From: G039954875 sp047528275
GTDB lineage: Bacteria > Bacteroidota > Bacteroidia > Flavobacteriales > Blattabacteriaceae
Length of the DNA: 64,000 nt
Direction of reading: 5' to 3'
Assembly (NCBI GenBank): GCA_047528275.1
Contig: CP180023.1
Location: forward strand, 1,178,001-1,242,000
Of the stretch, positions 18,729 through 28,129 are shown one piece after another. A program made the position numbers and the translations under genes. Each line of letters begins with the position of its first letter. The stretch's first letter is position 1. A model generated the notes under the pieces. It was not told the origin of the DNA and did not search any database. It worked only from the letters and a program-made list of their open reading frames with translations.

Positions 18729-19511
18729 ATGGTAAGCAAAATACAAGAACTCACGGTAGAAGAAAAATTAAGAGCCCTTTACAAACTACAATTGATAGAT
18801 TCTCGTATAGATGAAATTAAGAATTTACGCGGAGGGCTTCCACTAGAAATACAAGATCTAGAAGACGAATTGAAAACATTAGCACAAAAAATAGAAGATA
18901 TTCAACAAGAAATCAGTAAATTCGAGAAGGAGATCGAGGAGAAAAGAGTAGAAATCAAAGCAGCTGAAGCATTTATCAAAAAATACAAAGTACAGCAAGA
19001 TAAAGTACGTAACAATCGTGAATTTGAGGCCTTAAATAAGGAGATCGAGTATCAAAGTTTAGGAATCGAATTGGCTCAAAAACGAATCAAAGAATCCTTT
19101 ACAAGGATCGATCAAAAAAAAACCTCTCTTGAAGAATTAGAGGAATTTTATACCGGAAAAGAAGAACACCTCTCCCGTAAGAAAGATGAGTTAGAGAAGA
19201 TTGTCCTTGAAAATCAGGGGGGAGAAAAAATATTGATGGAAAAATCCGAAGCCTTTTCCAAAGAAATAGAACCCAGGTTACTGCAAACATATAGAAGGAT
19301 TCGTAAAGGAGTCAAAGATGGGTTGGCTGTCGTTCCGGTACAAAGAGGCGCTTCGGTAGGCTCCTATCTTTTCATCCCACCACAAATCCATTCAGAATTG
19401 GCTCAACGAAAAAACTTTATTATTGATGAGCACAGTGGGCGTATACTCATAGACGCTACTCTAGCTGAAGAAGTAGAGCAAGAGATACGTGTTGAGATAA
19501 AAATAGACTAA
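18729..19511 (+). CDS. Coiled-coil / C4 zinc-ribbon family protein lacking all zinc-ligand cysteines
   Basis: 260 residues. Residues 20-180 form a long antiparallel coiled coil (heptads rich in E, K, I and L). The C-terminal domain corresponds to the zinc-ribbon of this family (RGAxxGSYLFIPPQ..., IIDEHSGRILID). In the family the ribbon normally has CxxC in each knuckle; here these positions read S-V-G-S and D-E-H-S, and the whole protein contains no cysteine. The frame is otherwise intact and expressed-looking, so the fold may be kept without zinc, perhaps as a trait of its clade. Function unknown; it is linked to Nif3 by position. Confidence 0.85.
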   Translation: MVSKIQELTVEEKLRALYKLQLIDSRIDEIKNLRGGLPLEIQDLEDELKTLAQKIEDIQQEISKFEKEIEEKRVEIKAAEAFIKKYKVQQDKVRNNREFEALNKEIEYQSLGIELAQKRIKESFTRIDQKKTSLEELEEFYTGKEEHLSRKKDELEKIVLENQGGEKILMEKSEAFSKEIEPRLLQTYRRIRKGVKDGLAVVPVQRGASVGSYLFIPPQIHSELAQRKNFIIDEHSGRILIDATLAEEVEQEIRVEIKID

Positions 19512-19923
19512 ATCACAACTCAATTCAGAAACTTTTCATAATGATGGGAAAAGGCTTTTCTCAATAAGACAATGGTATTTTTTTGAAATATTCCCTCTAT
19601 CAAGAAGTAAGATCCCGTAGTTCTTACCATCAAAATTGCTTAAAATTTCCTTTTTTTTCATTCAAACCCCTTAATTGAAATAGGGAGTGTCCCTGTACTT
19701 TAATACATTACTTTCAAGAAATCACTCAGATCATTGGAGAGCGAACGCCTAAAAGATCCTTATTAGATTTTACAAAAAAAACCATTGGGGTTATATATCT
19801 AAATAAATTAATTATATTATTTTTTTTATAAATTATTATAAATAAAGTTTTTAATATTTTTTATATATATATTTAAATATTAGGAATCAGTCACGTTCTA
19901 AAGAGTACCAACCCAATTCAAAT
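19512..19923. other. Non-coding, very AT-rich spacer
   Basis: No coding frame is recognisable. Bases 19795-19880 are almost only A and T. It separates the well-kept lipA-Nif3 block from the decayed dehydrogenase block. Confidence 0.5.
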
Positions 19924-20196
19924 ATGGAAAAATCTACTATGAAAGCAATCATCAACCTAGGAGCAAAAGACTACGTGTTTGAAGAAGTACCTATCTCTAA
20001 AATAGGCGAAGATGAAATCTTGATCAGAGTTGAAGTCTGCAGAATCTGTTCCCGCGATGTCAAATATTGGGATGGAGGTGCAATATTTTGGGGTGGAAAA
20101 GATGGACAATCCAAATATCTAAAGGAGCCTGTAATCCCAGGACATGAATTCGTTGGCCATGTTGTCGAGTTAGGTAAAAATGTGACGAGCTATTGA
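19924..20196 (+). pseudogene. N-terminal fragment of a zinc-dependent polyol/alcohol dehydrogenase
   Basis: The frame opens with MKAIINLGAKDYVFEEVPIS and includes CRICSRDVKYWDGG (catalytic Zn ligand Cys, then the position of the second motif) and PVIPGHEFVGHVVELGKNV, the GHE motif with the zinc-binding His and Glu. It then hits TGA at 20194-20196. The remaining 250 or so residues of the enzyme are missing: within about 10 bases the sequence changes into a membrane transporter. This is a deletion scar, not a frameshift. Confidence 0.72.
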
Positions 20197-20199
20197 ATG

Positions 20200-21106
20200 G
20201 GGAAATGTTTTGGAGATTTTGCCGACTATTTTAGCCCGAAAAAGATAATGACATATACTGTGATCATCTGGATCTTGTTTTATACATCTTTTTTGTTTTC
20301 CGGCATTCAGTAAGTCAATTATACAATAATTTTTTATCCTCTATGTGGTACCGATGGGCTGCTTATCCAATGTTTATCTATACCTTGTCTGAATCTTGCA
20401 TACAGCCCCAATGATGGGTTTTTTTACCAAATTTATCGTCTATTATCTTATTTTTCGGCATTGGTAGCTTCATCATTGTTTTCCTAACGAAAAGGAGTGA
20501 ACAACATAAGAATGGTCTCCAACGCATTCAAATATTGACCAAGCGCTCCTGAAAGATGTGACCATCGTCTACGAAATACCTCAATTGGTCCTGTCCATCG
20601 TCGTCAGGATCATCAATCAGATATCACTTTTTCGGATTTGTTGTTTTCACACGCGATGTGTGAGTTTACGATGTTGAAATGGCTATAAATATGGAGGTTG
20701 GTCTATTTTAGAACCATCTTTACCAATGTCATGTGAAGTATCATCGATGACAAGATCAATTGTATCAGGGTGCTTATTGTAATCCTGCTTTTTTATTATG
20801 TTCCTCTCTGGGGTGGCCTAATCTTTGTGGGTAGGCAGATTGATATCGATGATTTTCAATTTTGGTATAGCAACCTTTGTTTCGATATCGGCAATCTTCC
20901 CAACAATGGCAGCCAATTATAAGGGAACAGCAGTTTCCTTACATAATTTGTCTGCAGACTTGAGCAACTTCGTTGGTCCTATCATTGCCATCACCTTATT
21001 GCCTTACTTTGATACCAATGAATTCATTTGGGTATACGCCATCATCTATGTAATAGGTACAATAGTAGCACATTTTACAAAGATTGATCAATATAGTCAA
21101 AGTTAG
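20200..21106 (+). pseudogene. Remnant of a major facilitator superfamily transporter
   Basis: The start reads FADYFSPKKIMTYTVIIWIL, matching the loop 2-3 region (G-x-x-A-D-x-x-x-x-K/R) of MFS carriers, followed by many stops. The end is better preserved: from about 20845, MIFNFGIATFVSISAIFPTM, then AVSLHNLSADLSNFVGPIIA and FIWVYAIIYVIGTIVAHF, three transmembrane helices, ending at 21106. The first helices are lost in the junction with the dehydrogenase fragment. The context suggests a sugar-acid or polyol carrier. Confidence 0.6.
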
Positions 21107-21148
21107 GAAATCTTTTCAAATAAATCAATTCCTCAAAAACTATAAGAT

Positions 21149-21960
21149 ATGACAAGAATGGATACTATTCTAGAACGTTTCAGATTAGATGACAAAGTAT
21201 AATCATCGTCACTTGGTGGGAGCTATGGGATTTAGAAAAGCCATGGCAAGATATTGGCCGAAGGTAACCCAAAGATAGCCATCGTAGATTTCAATAAAAA
21301 AATTGAAGAGAAGACCGCTACAGAGATCGTAAAAAATTATCTAGTAGAAACCTATTTCATCTTTACAGATGTGACCCCAGAAGAGAAGGTCATTACCATG
21401 GTCCAAAATGATCGAAAATTAATTTGGATTTATCGATGTACTGTTGAACAATGCGAGGATAAGCATAGACCTTCCGCTCGAATTCACTACATTGTTTGAA
21501 TGGTATAAAGTGCTTGACTTCAATCTCAATGGAATCTATCTAGTCTTGCATGAAGTAGGTAAAGTGGATGATTACCCAAAAGAGTTGCATCATCACATCA
21601 ATACCTCCTCTATCTCTGGGTTGATCGTTAATGTACCACAAGCGCAAGCTTCCCACAATACTTCGAAAGTAGCCGTCATCATACTGATAAAAGTGCAGTG
21701 GTAGAATAGGTTATTTACTAATTGAATATCAAGACGATAGAACTGATCTATATGAAAACCAAATTGACAGGGTGTTTTTTCAATAGGGATGGTAAAATGA
21801 TCAATACCTGGATGCGTATGATGCCCCGACACCTGATGAACTGGGAGCAGTAGAAATCTATTTAGCTTCAGACGTTTCAAGCTTAGTCACCGACAATGTT
21901 CTGCAAATCGATGTGGGGATATACAGCGCCATAATAGGGTATCCAAGGTTACACTTTGGA
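21149..21960 (+). pseudogene. Remnant of a short-chain dehydrogenase/reductase
   Basis: Pieces in several frames follow an SDR from start to end: FRLDDKV and LGGSYGI-K (the TGxxxGIG cofactor loop), AEGNPKIAIVDFNKK, TDVTPEEKV, VLDFNLNGIYLV, INTSSISGLIVNVPQAQASH with the catalytic Ser and then HNTSK where Y-N-T-S-K is expected, INTWMRMMPR and LASDVSSLVTDN-like tail. The catalytic Tyr is His here. Polyol-type SDRs of this kind often neighbour zinc dehydrogenases and a carrier, so 19.9-22.0 kb looks like one decayed catabolic operon. Confidence 0.68.
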
Positions 21961-22073
21961 TCAGACTAATCCAAGTATAGTTTATAAATATTATATGATA
22001 AAAATAATCGATTTTTTTTATAATGTGAAACTTCAGATCTTTGCTTTGTAAAAATCCTAAATCCCATCTTGTT

Positions 22074-23576
22074 ATGAACGATAAAGTACAAAATAAAAAA
22101 TTGACCACAGCCTCAGGTATCCCTTATGTACATCACGAAAATACGATGAGTGTAGGGCCAAGAGGGCCACTTTTATTACAAGACTATATCCTGCATGAAA
22201 ATTTGGCTCATTTCAACCGTGAGCGTATCCCCGAACGTGTAGTGCACGCTAAAGGTACAGGTGCTTATGGGACATTGACCATCACACACGATATCACTCG
22301 TTATACACGGGCTAAAATATTTTCGAAAGTTGGCAAGCAAACTCAATTATTTATCCGTTTTTCTACGGTAGGAGGTGAGAAGGGTTCAGCCGATGCAGAA
22401 CGTGACCCACGCGGATTTGCTGTAAAATTTTACACTGAAGATGGTAATTGGGACTTGGTTGGCAATAACACCCCAATATTTTTCATCAAAGATCCTAAAA
22501 AATTTCCTGATTTTATCCACACTCAGAAACGTCATCCACGTACCAACTGCAAAGACGCTACGATGATATGGGACTTTTGGAGTCTCAATCCCGAGAGCTT
22601 GCATCAAGTGATGTTCTTGATGAGTGACCGTGGTACACCCTATAGTTATCGGCATATGAATGGTTATGGATCGCATACCTTCTCATTGATCAATTCAGCT
22701 AATGAATGTTTTTATGTGAAATTTCATTTCAAAACTTTACAAGGGATCAAAAACTTTACCGATGCAGAGGCTATAGAGATGAAAGGAAAAGATCCTGATC
22801 ATGCTCAACAGGACTTGGTCAAAGCGATTGATCAGGGAGATTTTCCAAGATGGACGTTCAAGGTACAGATCATGACGGAGGAAGGATCTAAAAAACAATC
22901 TTTTAATCCTTTTGATTTAACCAAAGTATGGCCTCACAAAGACTTTCCACTGATCGATGTCGGAATCATGGAACTGAATAAAATCCCCAGCAATTATTTT
23001 GCTGAGGTCGAGCAAGCCGCTTTTGCCCCGGCACATGTGGTAGACGGCATTGGATATTCTCCAGATAAAATGTTACAAGGACGCTTGCTTTCCTATCCTG
23101 ACGCACACCGCTATAGATTGGGGGGGAACTATGAGCAAATCCCAGTAAATCGTTGCCCCTTCATAGTAAATAATTACCAGCGTGACGGTTTGATGCGTAT
23201 AGATAGCAATTCCAGCAGTAATCCGAATTATTACCCTAACAGTTTTGACAAGATCTATGCAGATCAGAATTATAAAGAGCCCGCGCAAAAAATCGATTCG
23301 GACCTAGCTGATTGGTACGATCGAAATGAACCAGGAGAAGATGACCATTATTCACAACCCGGTACCTTCTGGAGAGAAGTACTCAACGAACAATACAAAA
23401 AGCATTTGGTACAAAATATCACAAGCTCAATGAGCGGAATTACAGGAGATAAAAGAGAGCAGATCATCTACCGTCAGTTATGCTATTTTTTCAAAGCAGA
23501 TGCTGATTTTGGAATGCAGATAGCTCAGATGCTAAACATAGATCTAGAGGCAGTCCAAAAACATATAAGGATTTAA
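22074..23576 (+). CDS. katA: Catalase (monofunctional haem catalase)
   Basis: Converts hydrogen peroxide to water and oxygen. 500 residues from ATG 22074, the length of a clade-3 small-subunit catalase. The distal His (RVVHAKGTGAYG, His58), distal Asn (DLVGNNTPIFF, near 131) and proximal haem Tyr (RLLSYPDAHRYRLG, near 341) are present. No signal peptide. It stands immediately after the decayed SDR and is intact, which implies that oxidative defence is still needed. Confidence 0.96.
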   Translation: MNDKVQNKKLTTASGIPYVHHENTMSVGPRGPLLLQDYILHENLAHFNRERIPERVVHAKGTGAYGTLTITHDITRYTRAKIFSKVGKQTQLFIRFSTVGGEKGSADAERDPRGFAVKFYTEDGNWDLVGNNTPIFFIKDPKKFPDFIHTQKRHPRTNCKDATMIWDFWSLNPESLHQVMFLMSDRGTPYSYRHMNGYGSHTFSLINSANECFYVKFHFKTLQGIKNFTDAEAIEMKGKDPDHAQQDLVKAIDQGDFPRWTFKVQIMTEEGSKKQSFNPFDLTKVWPHKDFPLIDVGIMELNKIPSNYFAEVEQAAFAPAHVVDGIGYSPDKMLQGRLLSYPDAHRYRLGGNYEQIPVNRCPFIVNNYQRDGLMRIDSNSSSNPNYYPNSFDKIYADQNYKEPAQKIDSDLADWYDRNEPGEDDHYSQPGTFWREVLNEQYKKHLVQNITSSMSGITGDKREQIIYRQLCYFFKADADFGMQIAQMLNIDLEAVQKHIRI

Positions 23577-23844
23577 AAAATCACTTTTTCTTTTTTTGTT
23601 GGTCAAGAGGAGAGTTTATGAACGCTTTACTTATTTTTTTACCAAATCATCCAAAAAGTATTCGATAAAGTATTTGATTAGGTATTTTTTTATTAAATTT
23701 ATCTTTTCAAAATACATATATTTAATTGAAAAGTAATTACTATGAGAGAAGAATAAAGTAAATCTACTAAACATAATGAATTACCTAATGATATGGGCAG
23801 AATAGAAAAAAAGATATTTAGAAATATAAGAAAAGCTCACTGAA
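23577..23844. other. AT-rich spacer downstream of catalase
   Basis: No gene recognised. A short Lys/Glu-rich stretch from 23742 is broken by stops and may belong to the decayed orphan family to its right. Confidence 0.35.
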
Positions 23845-24000
23845 ATGAAAAATGAATGTGGAATTATCAAATCTCAGAAAAAAATTTATAAAATAGAGTC
23901 TAGTTCTACTCCATCAATTACAGAATTCAATATACACAATCTTCTCAAATATCTTGAGACTATTAGTCCAGTTCAGCGAAAAGAACTTTTTGAAAAATAG
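23845..24000 (+). pseudogene. Short open frame, possible decayed member of an orphan repeat family (copy A)
   Basis: 51 codons ending FNIHNLLKYLETISPVQRKE and LFEK. The pattern N-L-L-x-[FY]-[LI]-K/E, then about eight residues, E/Q-[QR]-K/D-E/N-[VL]-F recurs at 25089-25208 and 26577-26765. Not similar to anything I know. The match is short and from eye only. Confidence 0.3.
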
Positions 24001-24516
24001 AGAAAACACATTACTTGGACTCTATCAATAGGACGTTTTTATGAAAAATTTAAAAAAAGAAGATATGAAAAAAATGAAAGAATTATATCATAATTTACAA
24101 TATAAAGAAGGAAATCCTCCACTCTTAGAAAACAAATCCTCCTCATGATCAACTAAGAAAAGGCATTCAATCATAATCTGATTAAAAAATCCAACTTGAT
24201 CTCTCTAAATTCTCATCAAATATGGGGCCTTTATTATAATGAGTTAAATACGATTCTCTTAACCTGATATGTAAAACGATAGATTTTTATATTTTTTTCG
24301 ATTGAATGATCAAATTATAAAAAACCAAAGTATTATCATAGGAAAAAAATATTTATATGAAAATTTTTTATATTAATTTTGCTCCTCGATAATACTTATC
24401 CTTAATGAATAAAGATATTATGTAATAATATTATATTCAATAATGAAGACATCTTTTGATTCAATATTCTCTTTATACCTTATTTCGATGATTAAGTAGT
24501 TAAAAAATCAATTATC
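24001..24516. other. AT-rich stretch without a recognisable gene
   Basis: Contains a 27-codon frame at 24064-24147 (Lys/Asn-rich) and many stops in all frames. Probably more debris of the orphan family. Confidence 0.35.
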
Positions 24517-25068
24517 ATGCTGTCAAATACTATTACAAATTCGCAAGTCGATCCGGCTATTATAAAACATATTTATAATAATGAAAAAAAATGAAATTTT
24601 TTAAGTATTAAAAATAGATTTTTAAGTTTATTCAAACCTAAATCTATTCAGGTAGATGCCTCTACTGAGGTTTTGGATACCCCTAGACGCCTTACTGCCA
24701 TGAGAGGCAATTTATAAAAATTTTCAAATAAAGTCAAAACCCCTTCACATAACTCCCAATGTCTCGATGTGCCCAAAAAATAGCGAGGATCCCATGTCTC
24801 AAAAATTGGGAGAAAAAAAGTGGGTTGAAGAATAAAAATATTTCAGAAGATGGGAATCTTTTATGATGTATTTGAGAAGGTTCAAATTGAAAAGATATTA
24901 GTAGAGTTAGAGAGTTGTGAAGGAGATACTCAAAGTTTGAGTGCAGAGGAACATTCCAGTTTTGAAAAACTCTCCCCTGATCAGATACCATCTGGTCAAG
25001 ATTTGAATGAGATCCCAGGAAGAAAGTATAATCTTGAGAGTTTGATAAAAGGTTTTAATTGGGTTTAA
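24517..25068 (+). pseudogene. Decayed orphan gene, copy B (N-terminal part)
   Basis: ATG 24517 reads MLSNTITNSQVDPAIIKHIY, passes a TGA at 24592-24594 beside a run of eight A, and continues in the same frame (FLSLFKPKSIQVDASTEVLD) to TAA 24715-24717. After a scrambled stretch, an open frame at 24850-25068 gives an acidic segment, ELESCEGDTQSLSAEEHSSF, then SGQDLNEIPGRKYNLESL. A diverged second copy lies at 25885-26350. No known family; Ser/Asn/Glu-rich composition would suit a secreted or surface protein, but no signal peptide is visible. Confidence 0.4.
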
Positions 25069-25088
25069 AATTTGTTATAAATACTTTA

Positions 25089-25208
25089 ATGACGTTTCTT
25101 GATATTTCTAAAGAACAAATAAATAATTTCCTTAAAAGTTTCAATGAGCTTATAATTAGTGAACAAGATAACCTTTTTGTCTTAACTAAATCCTTGGATC
25201 AGGAATAA
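25089..25208 (+). pseudogene. Short open frame, orphan family copy B (C-terminal motif)
   Basis: 39 residues: ISKEQINNFLKSFNELIISE followed by QDNLFVLTKSLDQE. It corresponds to the segment at 26577-26765 that follows the second copy, so the order of parts is the same in both repeats. Confidence 0.35.
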
Positions 25209-25227
25209 ATACTTAATATAGCTAAAG

Positions 25228-25575
25228 GTGATTAGTGTTAGTAAACTTTCCCCAAAGAGACGAGTAATTATCTTGAAACCGATACCATATAGTGGTCCTG
25301 ATCAGGATCAGCATGTCAACTTATCAAAGGTAATGATCAATGATCTTCCGAAGGATCTTAATCATGATAAATATAAACTCACTGAAAATGAACAGAAATA
25401 TATCCTTAAGGGATTAGGAAATAAGAATCTTCCTGAAAAGCATAAGGTTGGTAATCTTTCTATGCTAAATAATGTCGAGCTTTTCCTAAAAAAACAAAAT
25501 GTAGATTTTACGCCAAATCGAAAAGTAGTTAAAATCACAAGCTGGAAATACACAAAAACCACAGATCATAGATAA
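25228..25575 (+). CDS. Hypothetical basic protein, possibly a fragment of the orphan gene
   Basis: Open for 115 codons from a GTG. Basic, Asn- and Lys-rich (PKRRVIILKPIPYSG, QKYILKGLGNKNLPEKHK). No family recognised, no helix or signal peptide. It may be the last exon-like piece of copy B in another frame rather than a gene on its own. The equivalent after copy C is not evident. Confidence 0.3.
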   Translation: MISVSKLSPKRRVIILKPIPYSGPDQDQHVNLSKVMINDLPKDLNHDKYKLTENEQKYILKGLGNKNLPEKHKVGNLSMLNNVELFLKKQNVDFTPNRKVVKITSWKYTKTTDHR

Positions 25576-25884
25576 ATAAAAGAAAAGATTCCATACGCTA
25601 TAAGTAGTTTATTATTACTTGAATCCATATGATTTTTATCTCTCAAAGTCCCAGTTTGAAGGGCCTTTATATTTATTAGATAGTGTAGGTATTATAATTA
25701 AATAATTTGAATATATAAAGTATTAATATTTTATAATTAATTATAATATTAAATTAAATTTACATTATTATATTTATAACAAAATATATATTATAAATAT
25801 ATATAAATTTAATCATTTACTACATATTAATACAAAAAATATTTGAAATTAATATTTATAATAAATAACTAAAAAAATATTGGT
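25576..25884. other. Extremely AT-rich spacer between orphan-family copies
   Basis: From about 25690 to 25870 almost every base is A or T, with many short TATAAT-like words. No coding content and no clear repeat unit. Confidence 0.5.
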
Positions 25885-26350
25885 ATGTCATCAAATATTA
25901 CTTCATCTCCATTGACTAGCCAATAGGGCTCAGTATTTAGAATAAAATAAGTCAAGAAAACAGGAGATCCAAAAAAGAAGTCTGGTATATATAAAATGAA
26001 GATTAAACTTGTAAATTCTCAATAAAATTATTATATATACTTAAAATTTTAAGAATCACAAAAGTATTCTAGAAGAATTTTAATATTTTTTTTAGATCTA
26101 TGGCAATATTTCTAAATTTATTTAGATCTAAATCTACTGGATTTTTGACACATCTAAACACCTCATCAGCACTATAAAAAAATAACACATTAAACAAAAT
26201 TCTAATGCTTCGATATAGTCAAATTTTAAAGAGAAATCTGTTGAAAAAGTCCAAATTAGTTCAGTTATAAAAAAAGGCTTAGGATCTAGAAAAATCTCTT
26301 CTGATAAGAAGAGTACTTGTACAAGGTCAGGATCAAAATCCAAGGAAAAG
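25885..26350 (+). pseudogene. Decayed orphan gene, copy C
   Basis: ATG 25885 reads MSSNITSSPLTSQ then TAG, matching the start of copy B in position and type. Near 26090-26160 the text FLNLFRSKST matches FLSLFKPKSI of copy B. Near 26318-26361 the DNA ggtcaggatcaaaatcca, then aggaaaaggtataat, matches the copy B DNA around 24994-25032. The copy is more eroded than B. Confidence 0.4.
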
Positions 26351-26576
26351 GTATAATAATGGGATTTTCTATAAAAACTTAATATTAATAGGATTAGTAA
26401 TATTTACTTAAGATTATTTATTAAAATCATCTAAGTAATTTCATTAAAATTTTTAATATACTTAATTGAAAAATTATTAATTTTATTAAATCTTTAATAT
26501 ATTATAAAATATTATAAAACTAATCAATGATGAAAAATGCACTCAAGATGAACTAATAAATATTCTTAATATACTA

Positions 26577-26765
26577 ATGAGTGAATTATTATCCAAAAAG
26601 AATCTATTGAATTTTATTAAAGTTATGACCAATGTGACTCTAATAGAACAAAAAGAAGTATTTAAATCGTTGAATAATCAAGAAATTCCTCGAAGTCAAA
26701 TGGTATTTATTCCTATCATAGTGGCTAATCCTGAATCGAAACAGTTCATAAAAGATTATTTATAA
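26577..26765 (+). pseudogene. Orphan family copy C, C-terminal open frame
   Basis: 62 codons from ATG 26577; the same frame is open upstream to about 26530. Contains KKNLLNFIKVMTNVTLIEQK then EVFKSLNNQEI, aligning with the segments at 25089-25208 and 23845-24000, then a hydrophobic VFIPIIVANP. Unknown function. Confidence 0.35.
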
Positions 26766-26844
26766 AAATTTGATGTAAGTATTTAGTCAAATCCCGAAGA
26801 ATCTTCACCATCTCTTATGAAGAAGCATCGTCAAAAATAAGTAC

Positions 26845-26857
26845 CCCCCCCCCCCCC
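26845..26857 (+). repeat. Poly-C tract (13 C) in an AT-rich intergenic region
   Basis: Thirteen consecutive C between the orphan remnants and the 3' end of the merR gene. Such a tract is striking in DNA this AT-rich and would be prone to slippage. No promoter or start codon next to it suggests phase variation. Confidence 0.8.
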
Positions 26858-26893
26858 TCATCTGTAATAATCACTATGATTCGGTATAAGTTT

Positions 26894-27238
26894 TCAATCC
26901 TCCAAAGGCCCATCAAATTGAGACTTTATCTTAAGCAACTCAGCTTTAATCGCCTCAAGACGGTGGATTACCTCAATTTCTCGGACCAGTCGTTCGTTAG
27001 TGTACAAGACCTGACGTGCCCCTTCGAGTGTATAACCTCGCTCTTTGACCAGATGGTAGATGAGACTAAGATGTTCTATATCTTTTTTTGAGAAGAGACG
27101 ATTACCCTTTTTATTTTTCTTGGGAGTAAGAATGTCAAACTCTTTTTCCCAAAATCGAATCAGTGAAGCATTGACATTGAAAGCGACAGCAACCTCCCCA
27201 ATGGAATAATATAACTTATCGGGCAGTTCTATATGCAT
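26894..27238 (-). CDS. MerR-family transcriptional regulator
   Basis: 114 residues with the winged helix-turn-helix of the MerR fold: YYSIGEVAVAFNVNASLIRF, then WEKEFDILTPKKNKKGNRLF and the second helix pair DIEHLSLIYHLVKERGYTLE. The short form without effector-binding domain is common in Bacteroidota, where it follows a peptidase M23 gene as here (3 bases between). Target unknown. Confidence 0.88.
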   Translation of the reverse strand: MHIELPDKLYYSIGEVAVAFNVNASLIRFWEKEFDILTPKKNKKGNRLFSKKDIEHLSLIYHLVKERGYTLEGARQVLYTNERLVREIEVIHRLEAIKAELLKIKSQFDGPLED

Positions 27239-27241
27239 GGC

Positions 27242-28129
27242 TCAATCCAATGAGCGAGTCATCTTTTCAGCTATTGCGACCATTTTCTTATATCCATCTA
27301 GGTTCAAGTTGTCGTAGAAGTAACCCAGAATATCGATTTTTTCACCTTTTTTCACCACTTCATAGTGCAGATGTAGTCCAGTGGAGAGGTCTGTATTCCA
27401 TATATAATCGATTACTTCCCCCTGTTTGATTTTTTGCCCCATTTCCACCTTATAGGCCTGCAAGTGTGTGTGGGAGGTCATATAACCGTTTTGATGGTTG
27501 ATGCATACTACTTTAGCAGAGTCTCCATCAGATACAGGTACCTTGACTACTCCATCGGTAATCGCATAGACAAGTACCCTACCTTGTTTGGTGAAAAAAT
27601 TCAACCCGGTATGCATACAGCTGATTTTCAAGATGGGCTGAAAACGCAAGCCAAATCCCAAAGCGATATTTTTCATATCCATTTTAGCAATAGACTGTAT
27701 AGATGATACATAGCTATATCTGGCATCATTCTTTTTAGCTGACTTCATGATACATTCTAGCGAATACGTTTATTTCTGAATCTTGCAATCTAAAAAATTT
27801 ACCTTTTTCTCAAGTTGTTTCACCATATACTTATCATTGTATGCTAGATAATTAAGAGAGATCTCCGGTGCAAAGTAAAAACGGTAAATTATGCGGTCTT
27901 TCTCCTCCAAGTTGATTAAAAATCTTTCCATTTGCTGGAGCTTTATGTTGAGGTTGGCGTACTGTTGCTTCATACGTGCCAACTCCTTCGCAGAAGGAGT
28001 ATTTGAAGAGAAAAAACCAAAAAGAAAAAGCTCAACTCTATAATTGAAATATAGAAAAAAAAACACGATTACCCAATATTTTAATTTTTTTTTCTTGTAG
28101 GCTCCAATTAAAAAATTTAATTTCGACAT
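27242..28129 (-). pseudogene. M23-family (LytM-type) metallopeptidase split by an in-frame stop
   Basis: The frame from ATG 28129 begins with a membrane helix (WVIVFFFLYFNYRVELFLFG), a coiled-coil stretch (ELARMKQQYANLNIKLQQME) and ends at TAA 27770-27772; the same frame resumes and reaches 27242 with the peptidase domain (MHTGLN..., GVVKVPVSDG, LSTGLHLHYEV). So a single nonsense codon divides an otherwise continuous gene of about 295 codons. In the metal site, HxxxD reads H-T-G-L-N: the zinc-ligand Asp is Asn, though HxH (HLH) is kept. The intact family cleaves or regulates peptidoglycan. Two independent defects make an active enzyme unlikely. Confidence 0.78.

Noticed and set aside
25690..25870. 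AT-only stretch as a replication origin
   Set aside because: No DnaA-box cluster was seen and no replication genes adjoin it.
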